Shown here: piece after piece, positions 26,218 through 34,867 of the stretch | Layout of the letters: each line of letters starts with the position of its first letter | Position numbering within the stretch: position 1 is the first letter of the stretch | Origin: Alphaproteobacteria bacterium | GTDB taxonomy: Bacteria; Pseudomonadota; Alphaproteobacteria; Rhizobiales; JAJFHC01 | NCBI GenBank assembly: GCA_021775805.1 | Contig: JAJFHD010000130.1 | Span: forward strand, 1 to 64,000 | Direction: 5' to 3' | DNA: 64,000 bases | Made by a program: the position numbers and the translations under genes | Notes under the pieces: model-generated | Databases searched by the model: none | What the model was told of the DNA's origin: nothing | Seen by the model: the letters and a program-made list of their open reading frames with translations, nothing else

Positions 26218-27735
26218 CTAGCGTTGCTGGGTATCGTGCAGATCATGATCAGGATCGGGCACACGTTTCCTGTGCTCGATCACCATGGTTCTGATGTGCA
26301 GAATGATGACGACAATGATCAGGACAAAGAGAATGGCGGCAATCGGCCTGTCGATGAAATCGAGAGGCGTTTTAACGCGTGCCATAGCGCTGCGCAGTTT
26401 GGTTTCCATGATTCCACCGAGAACCATTCCCAGAACGATCGGCACGATCGGCAGGTTGAGCCGCTTGAGAACCAGACCGAGCACCCCGAATCCGGCGGCG
26501 ATCGCACAGTCCACGGTCGAGTTGCGGAGTGAGTAAACGCCGACGAAACTCAAAATCAGGATGACGACCCCGAGAAATCGCGTCGGGATCTGGATGATCT
26601 TGGTCAGCAGGTTTGTGGAAAATAGCAGGAAGATGAGCACAAAAACGTTGAGCACCAGCATGGCGATGTAAAGCGCCAGAACGAAATCCATCTCGTTCTG
26701 AAACAGCTGTGGGCCAGGTATCACGTTATGTACGTAAAACACCGAGAGCATCATTGCGGTGAGCGCTTCTCCCGGAATTCCCAGGGCAAGAAGCGGGATC
26801 ATTGCGGCAGCCGGCACAGCATTGTTGGCGGACTCCGATGCGATCAGCCCTTCGGGAGATCCTTTTCCGAAAAGTTCCGGATTTTTCGACGTTTTCTGCG
26901 CATAGGTATATGACAGAAACTGCGCCGTGAATTCGCCGACACCCGGGATCATCCCCATCATCACGCCAAAACCGGAAGCCGCAGTTGCCACGCGCTTGTG
27001 CTGGAATAGTTCTTTTAGCCCTGAAAACAGCGATCCGGAGAGCGGTTGGGCCTTGGGGCTGCCATCCTTGTCGACCAGCAGAATAAATGCCTGCGAGAGA
27101 GCGAACAGACCCAGCACCACGACGATGAGGTCAATGCCGGAAGACAGCCATGTCTGTCCGAAAGTGAAGCGCTGGGTGTACTTGATCGGCTCAAGCCCGA
27201 TCGTGTTCAGAAAAATACCGAACGAGGCCAGCATGCCCGCAGCGAATATCTGTCCGCGATGAGCCAGCACCACAAGGATCAGCCCCAGAAGCGCTGCCAG
27301 GAAAATCTCGCGGCTGCCGAATTGCGGCGCAATCCACGACAACACCGGGGAGAGAAGGATCAGGCACAGGATGCCGAAGATGCCCCCGAAAAAGGATGCC
27401 GAATAGGCGAGCGAGACCGCACGTCTGGCTTCCCCGGCTTGTGTCATCGGATAACCGTCATAGGTCGTCAGGGCGTTTACTGCAGTGCCCGGCGTATTGA
27501 TCAGAATCGCCGGGATCGAGCCGCCGTACATCGACGAACCGTATATGCCCAAAAGCAGGGTGAGGCCGACCAGCGGATCAAGCGAAAACGTTGCCGGCAG
27601 CAAAATGGCGATCGCCACCGCGGCGCCGACGCCCGGTATGGCGCCGATGATGACGCCGCCGACCGACCCGATCAGGAGCGCGATGAGCACATCAAGCCTG
27701 GCCAGCAGCCCAAAAGCTGAAAAGAGATCTTCCAT
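26218..27735 (-). CDS. tctA: Tripartite tricarboxylate transporter large membrane subunit
   Basis: A 505-residue integral membrane protein with about 12 hydrophobic helices and the two duplicated TctA loops GAIPGVGAAVAIAILLPATF and MMGMIPGVGEFTAQFLSYTY. It is the translocation subunit of a binding-protein-dependent secondary transporter. Gene order tctC-tctB-tctA on the minus strand is standard. The next gene starts one base after its stop, so the transporter is co-transcribed with the phospho-lyase, kinase and demethylase genes, whose substrate it probably imports. TTT binding proteins accept diverse carboxylates, so the ligand is open. Confidence 0.92.
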   Translation of the reverse strand: MEDLFSAFGLLARLDVLIALLIGSVGGVIIGAIPGVGAAVAIAILLPATFSLDPLVGLTLLLGIYGSSMYGGSIPAILINTPGTAVNALTTYDGYPMTQAGEARRAVSLAYSASFFGGIFGILCLILLSPVLSWIAPQFGSREIFLAALLGLILVVLAHRGQIFAAGMLASFGIFLNTIGLEPIKYTQRFTFGQTWLSSGIDLIVVVLGLFALSQAFILLVDKDGSPKAQPLSGSLFSGLKELFQHKRVATAASGFGVMMGMIPGVGEFTAQFLSYTYAQKTSKNPELFGKGSPEGLIASESANNAVPAAAMIPLLALGIPGEALTAMMLSVFYVHNVIPGPQLFQNEMDFVLALYIAMLVLNVFVLIFLLFSTNLLTKIIQIPTRFLGVVILILSFVGVYSLRNSTVDCAIAAGFGVLGLVLKRLNLPIVPIVLGMVLGGIMETKLRSAMARVKTPLDFIDRPIAAILFVLIIVVIILHIRTMVIEHRKRVPDPDHDLHDTQQR

Positions 27736-27744
27736 CGCTTGTTC

Positions 27745-28287
27745 CTAGAAATAGATCAGCATGATCGAGCGCAACTGGTCGGGCAGCATTTCGTAGGCTT
27801 GCCCGCCGGGCACTTTCACTTGCAGGAATGACTTGAAGATCACCACAACACCGACGGCAGTCAGCATTGAAAAGCCGATCATTTTTGGCGTGCGGTAGCC
27901 CACGCGTACGGTCAGGAAAATCGCGAACAGAATGGTCGAGGGCAGGTAGCCCAGCAGCGGTACAATCAACACGTAGGCCATGAACCAGAGGACAAATTCG
28001 AGCGAGCGGACCCAGAAGAGGACTTCGGCCAGCCGGCCTTCGATCTTCGGGGATACAACCGCGCTAATCCAGTTCAGGAGTGCAAACGCCGTCATCCCGA
28101 CCAGCGATATGATGGGCCACAGTGCTGGTTGTGAAGAGAACTTGGTGGAGGTTTTCCAGACGGTCTGGCTGCCGATCTGGCTAACGAGAACGACCGACAT
28201 GACGAGGAAGATTGCGGCGAACAGAAGATTTCCGGGTCGCCGATATCGTTGAAACAACTGCTTCAGTGTTTTGATTTGAACCAGCAT
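27745..28287 (-). CDS. tctB: Tripartite tricarboxylate transporter small membrane subunit
   Basis: A 180-residue membrane protein with four to five predicted helices (for example NLLFAAIFLVMSVVLVSQIG near the start), matching TctB in size and place. The ATG at 28287 is chosen because the open frame upstream to 28458 is not hydrophobic and has a composition unlike the gene. It lies 9 bases before tctA and 89 bases after tctC. TctB sequences are poorly conserved, so the call depends largely on neighbours. Confidence 0.82.
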   Translation of the reverse strand: MLVQIKTLKQLFQRYRRPGNLLFAAIFLVMSVVLVSQIGSQTVWKTSTKFSSQPALWPIISLVGMTAFALLNWISAVVSPKIEGRLAEVLFWVRSLEFVLWFMAYVLIVPLLGYLPSTILFAIFLTVRVGYRTPKMIGFSMLTAVGVVVIFKSFLQVKVPGGQAYEMLPDQLRSIMLIYF

Positions 28288-28376
28288 GAGCCTCTCGCTC
28301 CGCGTTGGCGTCAGACAGCCTGATGACAGTGTGGAGACAGCGCGAACGTCGCGCTGTCTCTGATTTCGTGATGTGC

Positions 28377-29321
28377 CTACTTCAACAGATCGGCAATTGC
28401 GCCTTGAGTCGCAATGTCCTTTTCGATCTGCGCTGTGGCGGCAGCTGCATCCTGCCAATAGACCTGAGCACCGGTTTCAGCCGCCAGTTTCTTGGCGCGA
28501 TCGGAGGCCATGGTTTCCTTCGCCACCGCGATGATCTTTTCACGCACGTCCGCTGGCGTATCCTTGTGCACGAACAGTCCGTTCCAAAGTGCGATGTCGA
28601 GCGACGGCTCGAGTTCGGCAACGGTCGGGGTCTTGGGTGTCAGCGAAATCCGCTCATTGCCGATCGAGGCAAGGACCTTGACCTTGTCAAGGCATGGCAG
28701 GACCAGTTGGATTGTCGTGTTCATCACATCGACGTCGCCTGACGCCAGTGAATTGCAATCCAGCGCATCGAAAGCCGCCTCTGACGAGAAGCTGAAGCCC
28801 TTCGCCTTGGCCAGGGCGAATGTCACCTTGGTCGGCACCAGGGGTGCTCCGAAATGACCGAGCGCCACGTCATTGCTCCTGGCGTGTTCTGCCAGTCCGG
28901 CGAGATCATCATACGGAGCTTTTTCTCCGGCGACGATGACGAACGGGTAGGTCAGAAATATGCCAAGAGGTTCAAACGGATTTGGATTGAGTTCAGGAAT
29001 GCCGATTTTCGGCCCGACTGTCGGAACGCCAATCACAAAAGAACCGACAGTGTAGCCGTCGGCAGGTGCTTTGGCGACGTGCACGGCGCCCGGAAATGGG
29101 CCGCCGCCGCCGCCCGGCTTGTTCAGAACTGCGGCAGGCGAGCCGTACTTTTTCTGAAAGTCTTCGGCGATCATGCGCGTGAGAACGTCTTCAAGGTCAC
29201 CAGGGGCCCAAGGCACGACAAATTCAACCGGCTTTTCCGGATATTCCGCGAAAGACGAAGTGGCGCCCATGACACCCAGGGAAACCGTGGTGGCAAGCGC
29301 TAACGTGAGTAGCGATTTCAT
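28377..29321 (-). CDS. tctC: Tripartite tricarboxylate transporter periplasmic binding protein
   Basis: A 314-residue protein with a signal peptide (about residues 1-25, MKSLLTLALATTVSLGVMGA then an AxA-like cleavage site before EYPEKPVEF). The conserved PVEFVVPWAPGDLEDVLTRM start and NKPGGGGGPFPGAVHVA loop are classical TctC/Bug features, where a main-chain pocket binds a carboxylate. The Bug-family motif is modified (LEDV in place of the usual aspartate-rich loop), which may reflect another ligand. It is the first gene of the operon opposite iclR. Confidence 0.9.
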   Translation of the reverse strand: MKSLLTLALATTVSLGVMGATSSFAEYPEKPVEFVVPWAPGDLEDVLTRMIAEDFQKKYGSPAAVLNKPGGGGGPFPGAVHVAKAPADGYTVGSFVIGVPTVGPKIGIPELNPNPFEPLGIFLTYPFVIVAGEKAPYDDLAGLAEHARSNDVALGHFGAPLVPTKVTFALAKAKGFSFSSEAAFDALDCNSLASGDVDVMNTTIQLVLPCLDKVKVLASIGNERISLTPKTPTVAELEPSLDIALWNGLFVHKDTPADVREKIIAVAKETMASDRAKKLAAETGAQVYWQDAAAATAQIEKDIATQGAIADLLK

Positions 29322-29340
29322 ATATTCCTCTCCCTAGAAA

Positions 29341-29357
29341 GGTTCATTATTTGAACC
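29341..29357. promoter_or_regulatory. Palindromic IclR-type operator candidate
   Basis: GGTTCATTATTTGAACC is a perfect inverted repeat (six-base arms, five-base spacer) between the divergent tctC and iclR genes, 20 bases before the tctC start codon. IclR-family proteins usually bind short palindromes of this kind in their own divergent promoter. A related repeat, GGTTCAATTAGAACC, occurs at 58073-58087. Confidence 0.55.
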
Positions 29358-29452
29358 ATCGTTTGCAAATTTATCTTGCTCCAATTATTGAAGTCTGTCA
29401 ACGTGCCATCAAATCAAAGCGGAAAAACGTCCACTTCCTACCAACGGAAATC

Positions 29453-30232
29453 ATGGGAACAATAACCAAAGCGTTGAATTTATTGAATTACTTCTCCGAG
29501 TCGAAATCGGAGATAGGGCTACTGGAATTCAAGAAACTCTCAAGCCAGGACAAGGCAACCATTCACCGCCATCTCACGGAACTCGAGAAAAACGGATTCC
29601 TCGAGCAAGATCAAAAGACTAGAAAGTACCGGTTGGGCGGTGCGCTTTTGCGTCTCTCCTTCATTCGCGAAAAGACATTTCCGACCACAAAGGTTGTTTC
29701 TCATTGGGTCGATGCCCTGTCGGAGGAACTGGGTGAACTGGTCCACGCATCGATGATGCAGGGCGAGCGGCTGTCGCCCATCTACTACCGGGATGCCGGT
29801 TCCGGCGGGACGAGGGTGTACTTCGACCAGGCGGACATGCTGCCATTGCACGCAACGGCATCGGGACTGGTGATGTTGAGTTTCGGTGAACCCGGTATCT
29901 TGGCAAGAGCAGTTCAAGAACCGTTAATCCGATACACGGACTACACTGTTACCGACCCCGACACATTGAACGCGCGCGTGAACAAGGCTCGCAGGGTGGG
30001 GTTCTCCTATTCAGACCAGGCCATCGAGGTGGAAGTTTGTTCCGTTGCTGTGCCCTTTTTTGACGGCGGCAACTACGCGGCTGGCTCGATTGCAACGGCA
30101 GTGCCCGCCACCCGGATGAGCAAGAGTTCCAAGGCCCAGTTCGTAGAGGCGCTTTGGCGAACATCGGAAAAGATTTCATCGGAACTGGGTGGATCCATTC
30201 CCGATAAACTGAGATCCGTTTGGCAAAAATGA
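29453..30232 (+). CDS. IclR-family transcriptional regulator
   Basis: A 259-residue IclR protein. The N-terminal winged helix (ALNLLNYFSESKSEIGLLEF; KATIHRHLTELEKNGFLEQ) is followed by the effector domain (SHWVDALSEELGELVHASMM; PLHATASGLVMLSF; AAGSIATAVPATR). The ATG at 29453 begins right at the expected first helix; the open frame to 29351 adds an unrelated stretch that also covers the palindrome. Divergent to the tct operon and followed by a second aminotransferase, it likely controls both directions in response to the imported compound. Confidence 0.88.
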   Translation: MGTITKALNLLNYFSESKSEIGLLEFKKLSSQDKATIHRHLTELEKNGFLEQDQKTRKYRLGGALLRLSFIREKTFPTTKVVSHWVDALSEELGELVHASMMQGERLSPIYYRDAGSGGTRVYFDQADMLPLHATASGLVMLSFGEPGILARAVQEPLIRYTDYTVTDPDTLNARVNKARRVGFSYSDQAIEVEVCSVAVPFFDGGNYAAGSIATAVPATRMSKSSKAQFVEALWRTSEKISSELGGSIPDKLRSVWQK

Positions 30233-30309
30233 AACTAGGTGATGGGCCAGCAACCCCACATTCAGAAATTGCAGAACACCCAATTCATGACCACGCAAGG
30301 CTAGCCGAA

Positions 30310-31668
30310 ATGAAAGACTCAAACTTCCTCAAAGAAAACAATGCCCGCCATATGTTTCATCCAATGGCGCATCCTGCCGACAGCCTCGCCAACCCGCCGA
30401 AGATCATCACCGGCGGTGCAGGCGTGCGCGTCCGCGATGTGGATGGCGAGGAAACCATCGATGCCGTCGGCGGTTTGTGGAACGTAAATCTTGGCTACTC
30501 GTGCGATCCGGTCAAGGAAGCCATCGCCAGGCAACTCGACGCCCTGCCCTATTATTCGACCTTTCGCGGCACATCGAACGATGCCGTCATTTCTCTTTCA
30601 TTCGATCTTGCGGAATTCTTTGCTGAAGACGATCTGACCCGGGCATTTTTTACGTCAGGCGGTTCAGACAGTATCGAGACCGCCCTGCGCCTTGCCCGGC
30701 AGTATCACAAGATCAGGGGCGATCATGGCCGCGTGAAGTTCATCAGTCTCAAAAAGGGATATCACGGCACGCACATGGGGGGCGCATCGATCAACGGCAA
30801 TGCCAATTTCCGCTCAGCCTACGAACCGCTTTTGGCGGGCTGCTACCATATTCCCGCACCCTACACCTACCGCAATCCGTTCAACGAAACCGATCCGGCA
30901 AAGCTAGCACAGCTTTGTGCCGCAGCCCTGGAAGACGAGATTGTTTTTCAGGGACCTGGCACGGTCGCGGCATTTATCATGGAACCGATCCTGGGCGCCG
31001 GTGGCGTGATCCCGCCGCACAAATCGTTCATGCCAATGGTACGCGACATTTGCGACCGCCACGGCATTCTGCTTGTCGCCGATGAAGTGATCACGGCTTT
31101 CGGCCGCACAGGCGCATGGACCGGCTCGCGCCTATGGGGCATCAAGCCGGACCTGATGTGCACGGCCAAGGCGATCACCAACGGGTATTTCCCGTTTGGC
31201 GCGGTGATGATGGCCAGAGACTTTGCTGAGGTATTCGAGGACGATGAAACCGGCGCGGCGACAATCGGACATGGCTACACATATTCCGGTCACCCTGTTG
31301 GTGCCGCCGCAGCGATTGCCTGCCTTGCCGAAACCATAAGGCTCGACGTGCCGACAAATGCGGCGGCCCGTGGTGCCCAGCTTCACGAGGGCGCCAGAGT
31401 CCTTATGGATAAACACGAGATAATCGGTGATGTGCGCGGCGGCCATGGCCTGATGACGGCAATCGAGCTGGTTTCCGACCGGGCAACAAAAACGCCGGTG
31501 GACAAGGCGACACCTGTCAAACTTCAGGAAGCGGTTTACCGGAACGGCGTGCTGGTGCGGGTTTCCGGCCCCAACATCATCCTGTCGCCACCGCTGATCA
31601 TCTCGCAAAGCGAAGTCGAACAGGTGTTGGCGGCTTTGGACGCAGGCCTCGCCGCTGTCCGCAATTGA
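30310..31668 (+). CDS. Class III omega-amino acid:pyruvate-type aminotransferase
   Basis: A 452-residue fold-type I PLP enzyme with K287 in MCTAKAITNGYFPFGAVM as the Schiff-base lysine and LLVADEVITAFGRTG ahead of it. The N-terminal GAGVRVRDVDGEETIDAVGG and GLWNVNLGYSCDPV are typical of beta-alanine/omega-amino acid and taurine-type pyruvate transaminases. Homologues begin near this ATG; in-frame ATG 30229, overlapping the iclR stop, is possible too. Co-directional with iclR and with the MBL hydrolase behind it, it may transaminate an amine made by the demethylase/phospho-lyase route. Confidence 0.85.
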   Translation: MKDSNFLKENNARHMFHPMAHPADSLANPPKIITGGAGVRVRDVDGEETIDAVGGLWNVNLGYSCDPVKEAIARQLDALPYYSTFRGTSNDAVISLSFDLAEFFAEDDLTRAFFTSGGSDSIETALRLARQYHKIRGDHGRVKFISLKKGYHGTHMGGASINGNANFRSAYEPLLAGCYHIPAPYTYRNPFNETDPAKLAQLCAAALEDEIVFQGPGTVAAFIMEPILGAGGVIPPHKSFMPMVRDICDRHGILLVADEVITAFGRTGAWTGSRLWGIKPDLMCTAKAITNGYFPFGAVMMARDFAEVFEDDETGAATIGHGYTYSGHPVGAAAAIACLAETIRLDVPTNAAARGAQLHEGARVLMDKHEIIGDVRGGHGLMTAIELVSDRATKTPVDKATPVKLQEAVYRNGVLVRVSGPNIILSPPLIISQSEVEQVLAALDAGLAAVRN

Positions 31669-31691
31669 TGGATAGAGCGTGGATTCAGTCG

Positions 31692-32576
31692 ATGAAAAAA
31701 ATTCTGGAAACAGACAGCTTCGTGGCCCTTCTCGGAACCAAGGGTGGCCCCGCCATTCGAACGGGATCAACCAACCCGACCTCCAGCCTTCTGGTCATGA
31801 ACGGCAGGAAGATCGTTGTCGATTGCGGGCTGGGCGTAACGCGGGGCCTCGTCGATCAGGGAATGGCGCTGAAAGATCTCGACCTGATCTTCATCACCCA
31901 CCTGCATTCCGATCACTATCTCGAATTGGGGCCCTTGCTGCACACCGCCTGGACTGCGGGCCTGAAATCGCCGGTAACTGTTCTCGGACCTCGGGGGACC
32001 GGAGACTATTGGCGGCATTTCCTCGAGTCCATGCAAGCCGACATTGACCTCAGAATGGAAGATGAAGGACGCCCCGACCTTGCAAGGCTCATAACCTTCA
32101 AGTCACTGGATGATGGCGAAATGCTTCACCAAGACGGCCTGACCGTGTCCGCCATGCGCAACGAGCATCCCCCCCTTGTCGACACATTCGCCCTCCGGTT
32201 TTCCGGCGGCGGGCACAACGTCGTCTTTTCCGGCGACACCGCCTGCCTGCCCAAGCTTGCCGACTTTGCCAAAGGCGCTGAACTACTCATCCACGAAGCG
32301 ATGCTGGGCGACGCGCTTGACGCCTTGTTCAAACGGATCGGCAACACCGACGACCGCCTCATGAAGCACTGGCTACGGTCGCACACGATGGCAGGCGATG
32401 CCGGAAAGATCGCGGCACAGGCCGGCGTCAAGGCTCTGGCACTCCACCATCTTATCCCGTCGGATGACCCCGACTTCAGCGCTTCAGATTGGCATGCCGC
32501 GGTCCGCCCGAGTTGGAACGGAACCCTTCATATCGGCACAGACGGACTACGGATTAATCTTTCGGAGAGCCAATGA
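31692..32576 (+). CDS. MBL-fold metallo-hydrolase
   Basis: A 294-residue metallo-beta-lactamase-fold enzyme with HLHSDH at residues 70-75, further ligands in RNEHPP and SGDTACLP, and HHLIP near the end: the full two-metal set of the RNase Z/arylsulfatase-like group. Reaction unknown; likely ester, thioester or lactone hydrolysis of a pathway intermediate. An ATG at 31668 overlaps the aminotransferase stop and may be the real start; homologues usually begin close to the later ATG. Transcribed with iclR and the aminotransferase. Confidence 0.8.
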   Translation: MKKILETDSFVALLGTKGGPAIRTGSTNPTSSLLVMNGRKIVVDCGLGVTRGLVDQGMALKDLDLIFITHLHSDHYLELGPLLHTAWTAGLKSPVTVLGPRGTGDYWRHFLESMQADIDLRMEDEGRPDLARLITFKSLDDGEMLHQDGLTVSAMRNEHPPLVDTFALRFSGGGHNVVFSGDTACLPKLADFAKGAELLIHEAMLGDALDALFKRIGNTDDRLMKHWLRSHTMAGDAGKIAAQAGVKALALHHLIPSDDPDFSASDWHAAVRPSWNGTLHIGTDGLRINLSESQ

Positions 32577-32692
32577 TCCGCGCTCGTGAACATCCGCCGC
32601 GCTTAATCGCCCGTCTCCGCCGATCACGAACCACGTAACGTTTGCCGCCGCCACGAGGTCTTCGGCACTCATGGTGATATTATGAGTAAGGC

Positions 32693-33151
32693 TCAAATCC
32701 CAAGATGCAGCTTTGGTTTCCAGAAGGGCCGGAAGAGTTCGATCTTGGGGCAGTGATTCATGACGACTTTCATGCCCGCGTCTTCCGCAATCCGGGCGGC
32801 TTCCATGTTGACAACCCCGATCTGGCCCCACAACACCTTGGCGCCAATGGCAACGGCTTCACGGGCAATGCCGGGCAGGTCTTCGGGCCGGCGGAACACC
32901 TCGACCATGTCAACCGGGCGGTCGATTGAAGCCAGGGTCGGATAAACCTTGATGCCCCTAATTTCGGTGACGTCAGGGCGCGGATTGACCGGGATCATGT
33001 CATATCCGGTTTCATGCAGCACCCGGAGCACGCCATAGGAGAACTTGGTTTTATCGGGGCTGGCCCCGACCATGGCGATGGTCTTGACGGATTTCAGGAT
33101 GCCCTGCAGATAGTCTTCGCTGTAAGGTTCATCATGGTTCATGTAAGTCAT
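32693..33151 (-). CDS. CoA-binding (YccU-like) protein
   Basis: A 152-residue Rossmann-fold protein of the CoA-binding/YccU family: IAMVGASPDKTKFSYGVLRV opens the nucleotide-binding fold, and PVNPRPDVTEIRGIKVYPTLAS and LWGQIGVVN follow. Such single-domain relatives of succinyl-CoA synthetase alpha have no defined reaction. The ATG overlaps the ferredoxin stop (ATGA). It ends an operon of CitE-like protein, SBP56 and ferredoxin, so a CoA-ester ligand tied to the CitE-like enzyme is conceivable. About 115 bases of unassigned sequence separate it from the MBL gene. Confidence 0.8.
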   Translation of the reverse strand: MTYMNHDEPYSEDYLQGILKSVKTIAMVGASPDKTKFSYGVLRVLHETGYDMIPVNPRPDVTEIRGIKVYPTLASIDRPVDMVEVFRRPEDLPGIAREAVAIGAKVLWGQIGVVNMEAARIAEDAGMKVVMNHCPKIELFRPFWKPKLHLGI

Positions 33152-33519
33152 TTGGCGTCCTCAAGCGGGGTGGCAATGTCTGCCTTGAGTTCGTGGGGTT
33201 TAAGGGGATCGAGGAACGGGTTGCGATAAAGCTTGTCGTGACTTTCGACGCCGATCTCGAAGGCGCAGTCGCTGGTCGGGCGGGCGACGCACAGAATGAC
33301 ATAACCGTCGTTCAGTTGCCGGTTGTTGAGGGCAACCTGGGCCTTCTGATGGACGGTGCCCGAAACCAGTTTTGCCGCACAGGTGATGCAGCCGCCATAT
33401 TTGCAGCCATAGGGAAGGTCTACCCCCTGATCGCGAAGGCTGTCGAGCAGCGGACGTTTGCCGTCAACCTGATAGCAGGCGTTCTGTCTGTTGGCGATGG
33501 TGATCGTGTAGGTAGTCAT
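33148..33519 (-). CDS. 2Fe-2S ferredoxin
   Basis: A 123-residue plant-type ferredoxin with cysteines C39, C44, C47 and C77 (GCKYGGCITCAAK then LCVARP). The C-terminal tail of about 35 residues is longer than usual for simple ferredoxins. Overlaps by four bases with the SBP56 gene before it and the CoA-binding gene after it suggest obligate co-expression. It could carry electrons to or from the methanethiol-oxidase-like protein, whose electron acceptor is normally oxygen; that link is inference. Confidence 0.85.
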   Translation of the reverse strand: MTTYTITIANRQNACYQVDGKRPLLDSLRDQGVDLPYGCKYGGCITCAAKLVSGTVHQKAQVALNNRQLNDGYVILCVARPTSDCAFEIGVESHDKLYRNPFLDPLKPHELKADIATPLEDAK

Positions 33520-34865
33520 AGCCAGATATCGCTGGTGCAGTCGCCGCCCGGATAACGGGCCTCGTGGCAGCGGCTCGGCCCGTTGGGCTCATTGCCAAAG
33601 TCGACGATGAAATCCTTGTTGAGCGACATGCCGCCGTTTTCGGGATCACAGTCGATCATCACCATAACGCCGCCCTGTTCGCGGATCTCGGGGTAGAACT
33701 GATTGTCCCATGTCGAGAACAGCGATGTGGTGACATAGAGCCGTTTGCCATCGAGGCTCAACTGGAACATCTGCGGCCCGCCTGCCATTTTCACGCCATT
33801 CACTACTGGTGCCCTGCCCAGCAAGCCGCCCATCCAGACCTGACCGGTCAGCACAGGGTTATGGGGATCGGTAATGTCGTACTGACGCATATCGCCATGC
33901 AGCCAGTTGTTGAGGTAGAGGTATTTGTCATCCATCGAGACCAGGATCGCCGACATCACCCCAGGAATCGGGATGGGCCATTCGGGATGCGGTTCATTTT
34001 CCACATCAACGATCTTTTCCCACTGCCATTTGCCAATATCATTCTTCCACCAGTGAATGACGTTGGAGCTAAGCGCGGCACCACAAAACCCGTGGCTGCT
34101 GTCGGGGTTGTGGTGGAATTTTACCTCCAGCGGAACCAGGCCATCCTCGCCGAGATAGAAGGTCTCTACCGGCTCTTTCTTTTCAAAGTCCCAAAAATGC
34201 AACTCGCGTCCGTATTTCAGGTGTCCCACCTCCTCGAGGTCGAAACCCGGCATAAAGGTGTTGGGGGCGGCCCATTCGGATGACACCATCACGTTGTGGC
34301 GCGGCTGATACCAGAAGTCATAGCCGAACTTGATGTCGCCCATGGAGTTTTCCCAGCGCCCAACAATCTCAAAGTCCTTGTTCAGATGCAGATAGCCGCC
34401 CGGCGCTTCACCCTGTGCATCACCCAGCATCGAGATGATGATCTCGGACCCCAGGCAATGTACGGTATGGGGTCCGGACAGGTTGGTTTTTGCCTTGATC
34501 TCTGCCCCGTCGATCACTTTGTGCAGGCGGGGTGCGCGCAGATCAGTGGCGGTATCGACAATATGGATGTTGTTTGACCGTACCCCGGGAAGCAGCAGGT
34601 ACTTGCGGCTCATGCTGGAATCGTCATGACAGGACGAACAGGCATTCCAGCCCATGTGGTGCAACTCGTCGCCAATGCCCGGCATATCCAGCCGGTGAAC
34701 GACCTGGGAATAGCTGGGGCTGTCAGGATCCACATCCACTGTGGCCAGATAGTCCGGCTTCTGAATACCCGTGCCGGTATAAATCGCGATGGTATAAAGC
34801 AGCTTCTCCCGTGGCGCTTTCGTGGCCTCCGCAGGTGACGCATAGCCCGGTCCGCAACATTCCAT
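33516..34865 (-). CDS. Selenium-binding protein 56 / methanethiol oxidase family
   Basis: A 449-residue SELENBP1/MtoX-family beta-propeller starting MECCGPGYASPAEATKAPRE. Conserved features include LHHMGWNACSSCHDD, the VHRLDMPGIGDELHH region and SGPHTVHCLGSEIIISML, with metal-ligand histidines (also HHNPDSSHGFCGAALSSNVI). Bacterial MtoX oxidises methanethiol to formaldehyde, hydrogen sulfide and hydrogen peroxide and is usually exported; no signal peptide is seen here, so this may be a cytoplasmic paralogue. It starts 2 bases after the CitE-like gene. Confidence 0.85.
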   Translation of the reverse strand: MECCGPGYASPAEATKAPREKLLYTIAIYTGTGIQKPDYLATVDVDPDSPSYSQVVHRLDMPGIGDELHHMGWNACSSCHDDSSMSRKYLLLPGVRSNNIHIVDTATDLRAPRLHKVIDGAEIKAKTNLSGPHTVHCLGSEIIISMLGDAQGEAPGGYLHLNKDFEIVGRWENSMGDIKFGYDFWYQPRHNVMVSSEWAAPNTFMPGFDLEEVGHLKYGRELHFWDFEKKEPVETFYLGEDGLVPLEVKFHHNPDSSHGFCGAALSSNVIHWWKNDIGKWQWEKIVDVENEPHPEWPIPIPGVMSAILVSMDDKYLYLNNWLHGDMRQYDITDPHNPVLTGQVWMGGLLGRAPVVNGVKMAGGPQMFQLSLDGKRLYVTTSLFSTWDNQFYPEIREQGGVMVMIDCDPENGGMSLNKDFIVDFGNEPNGPSRCHEARYPGGDCTSDIWL

Positions 34866-34867
34866 AA

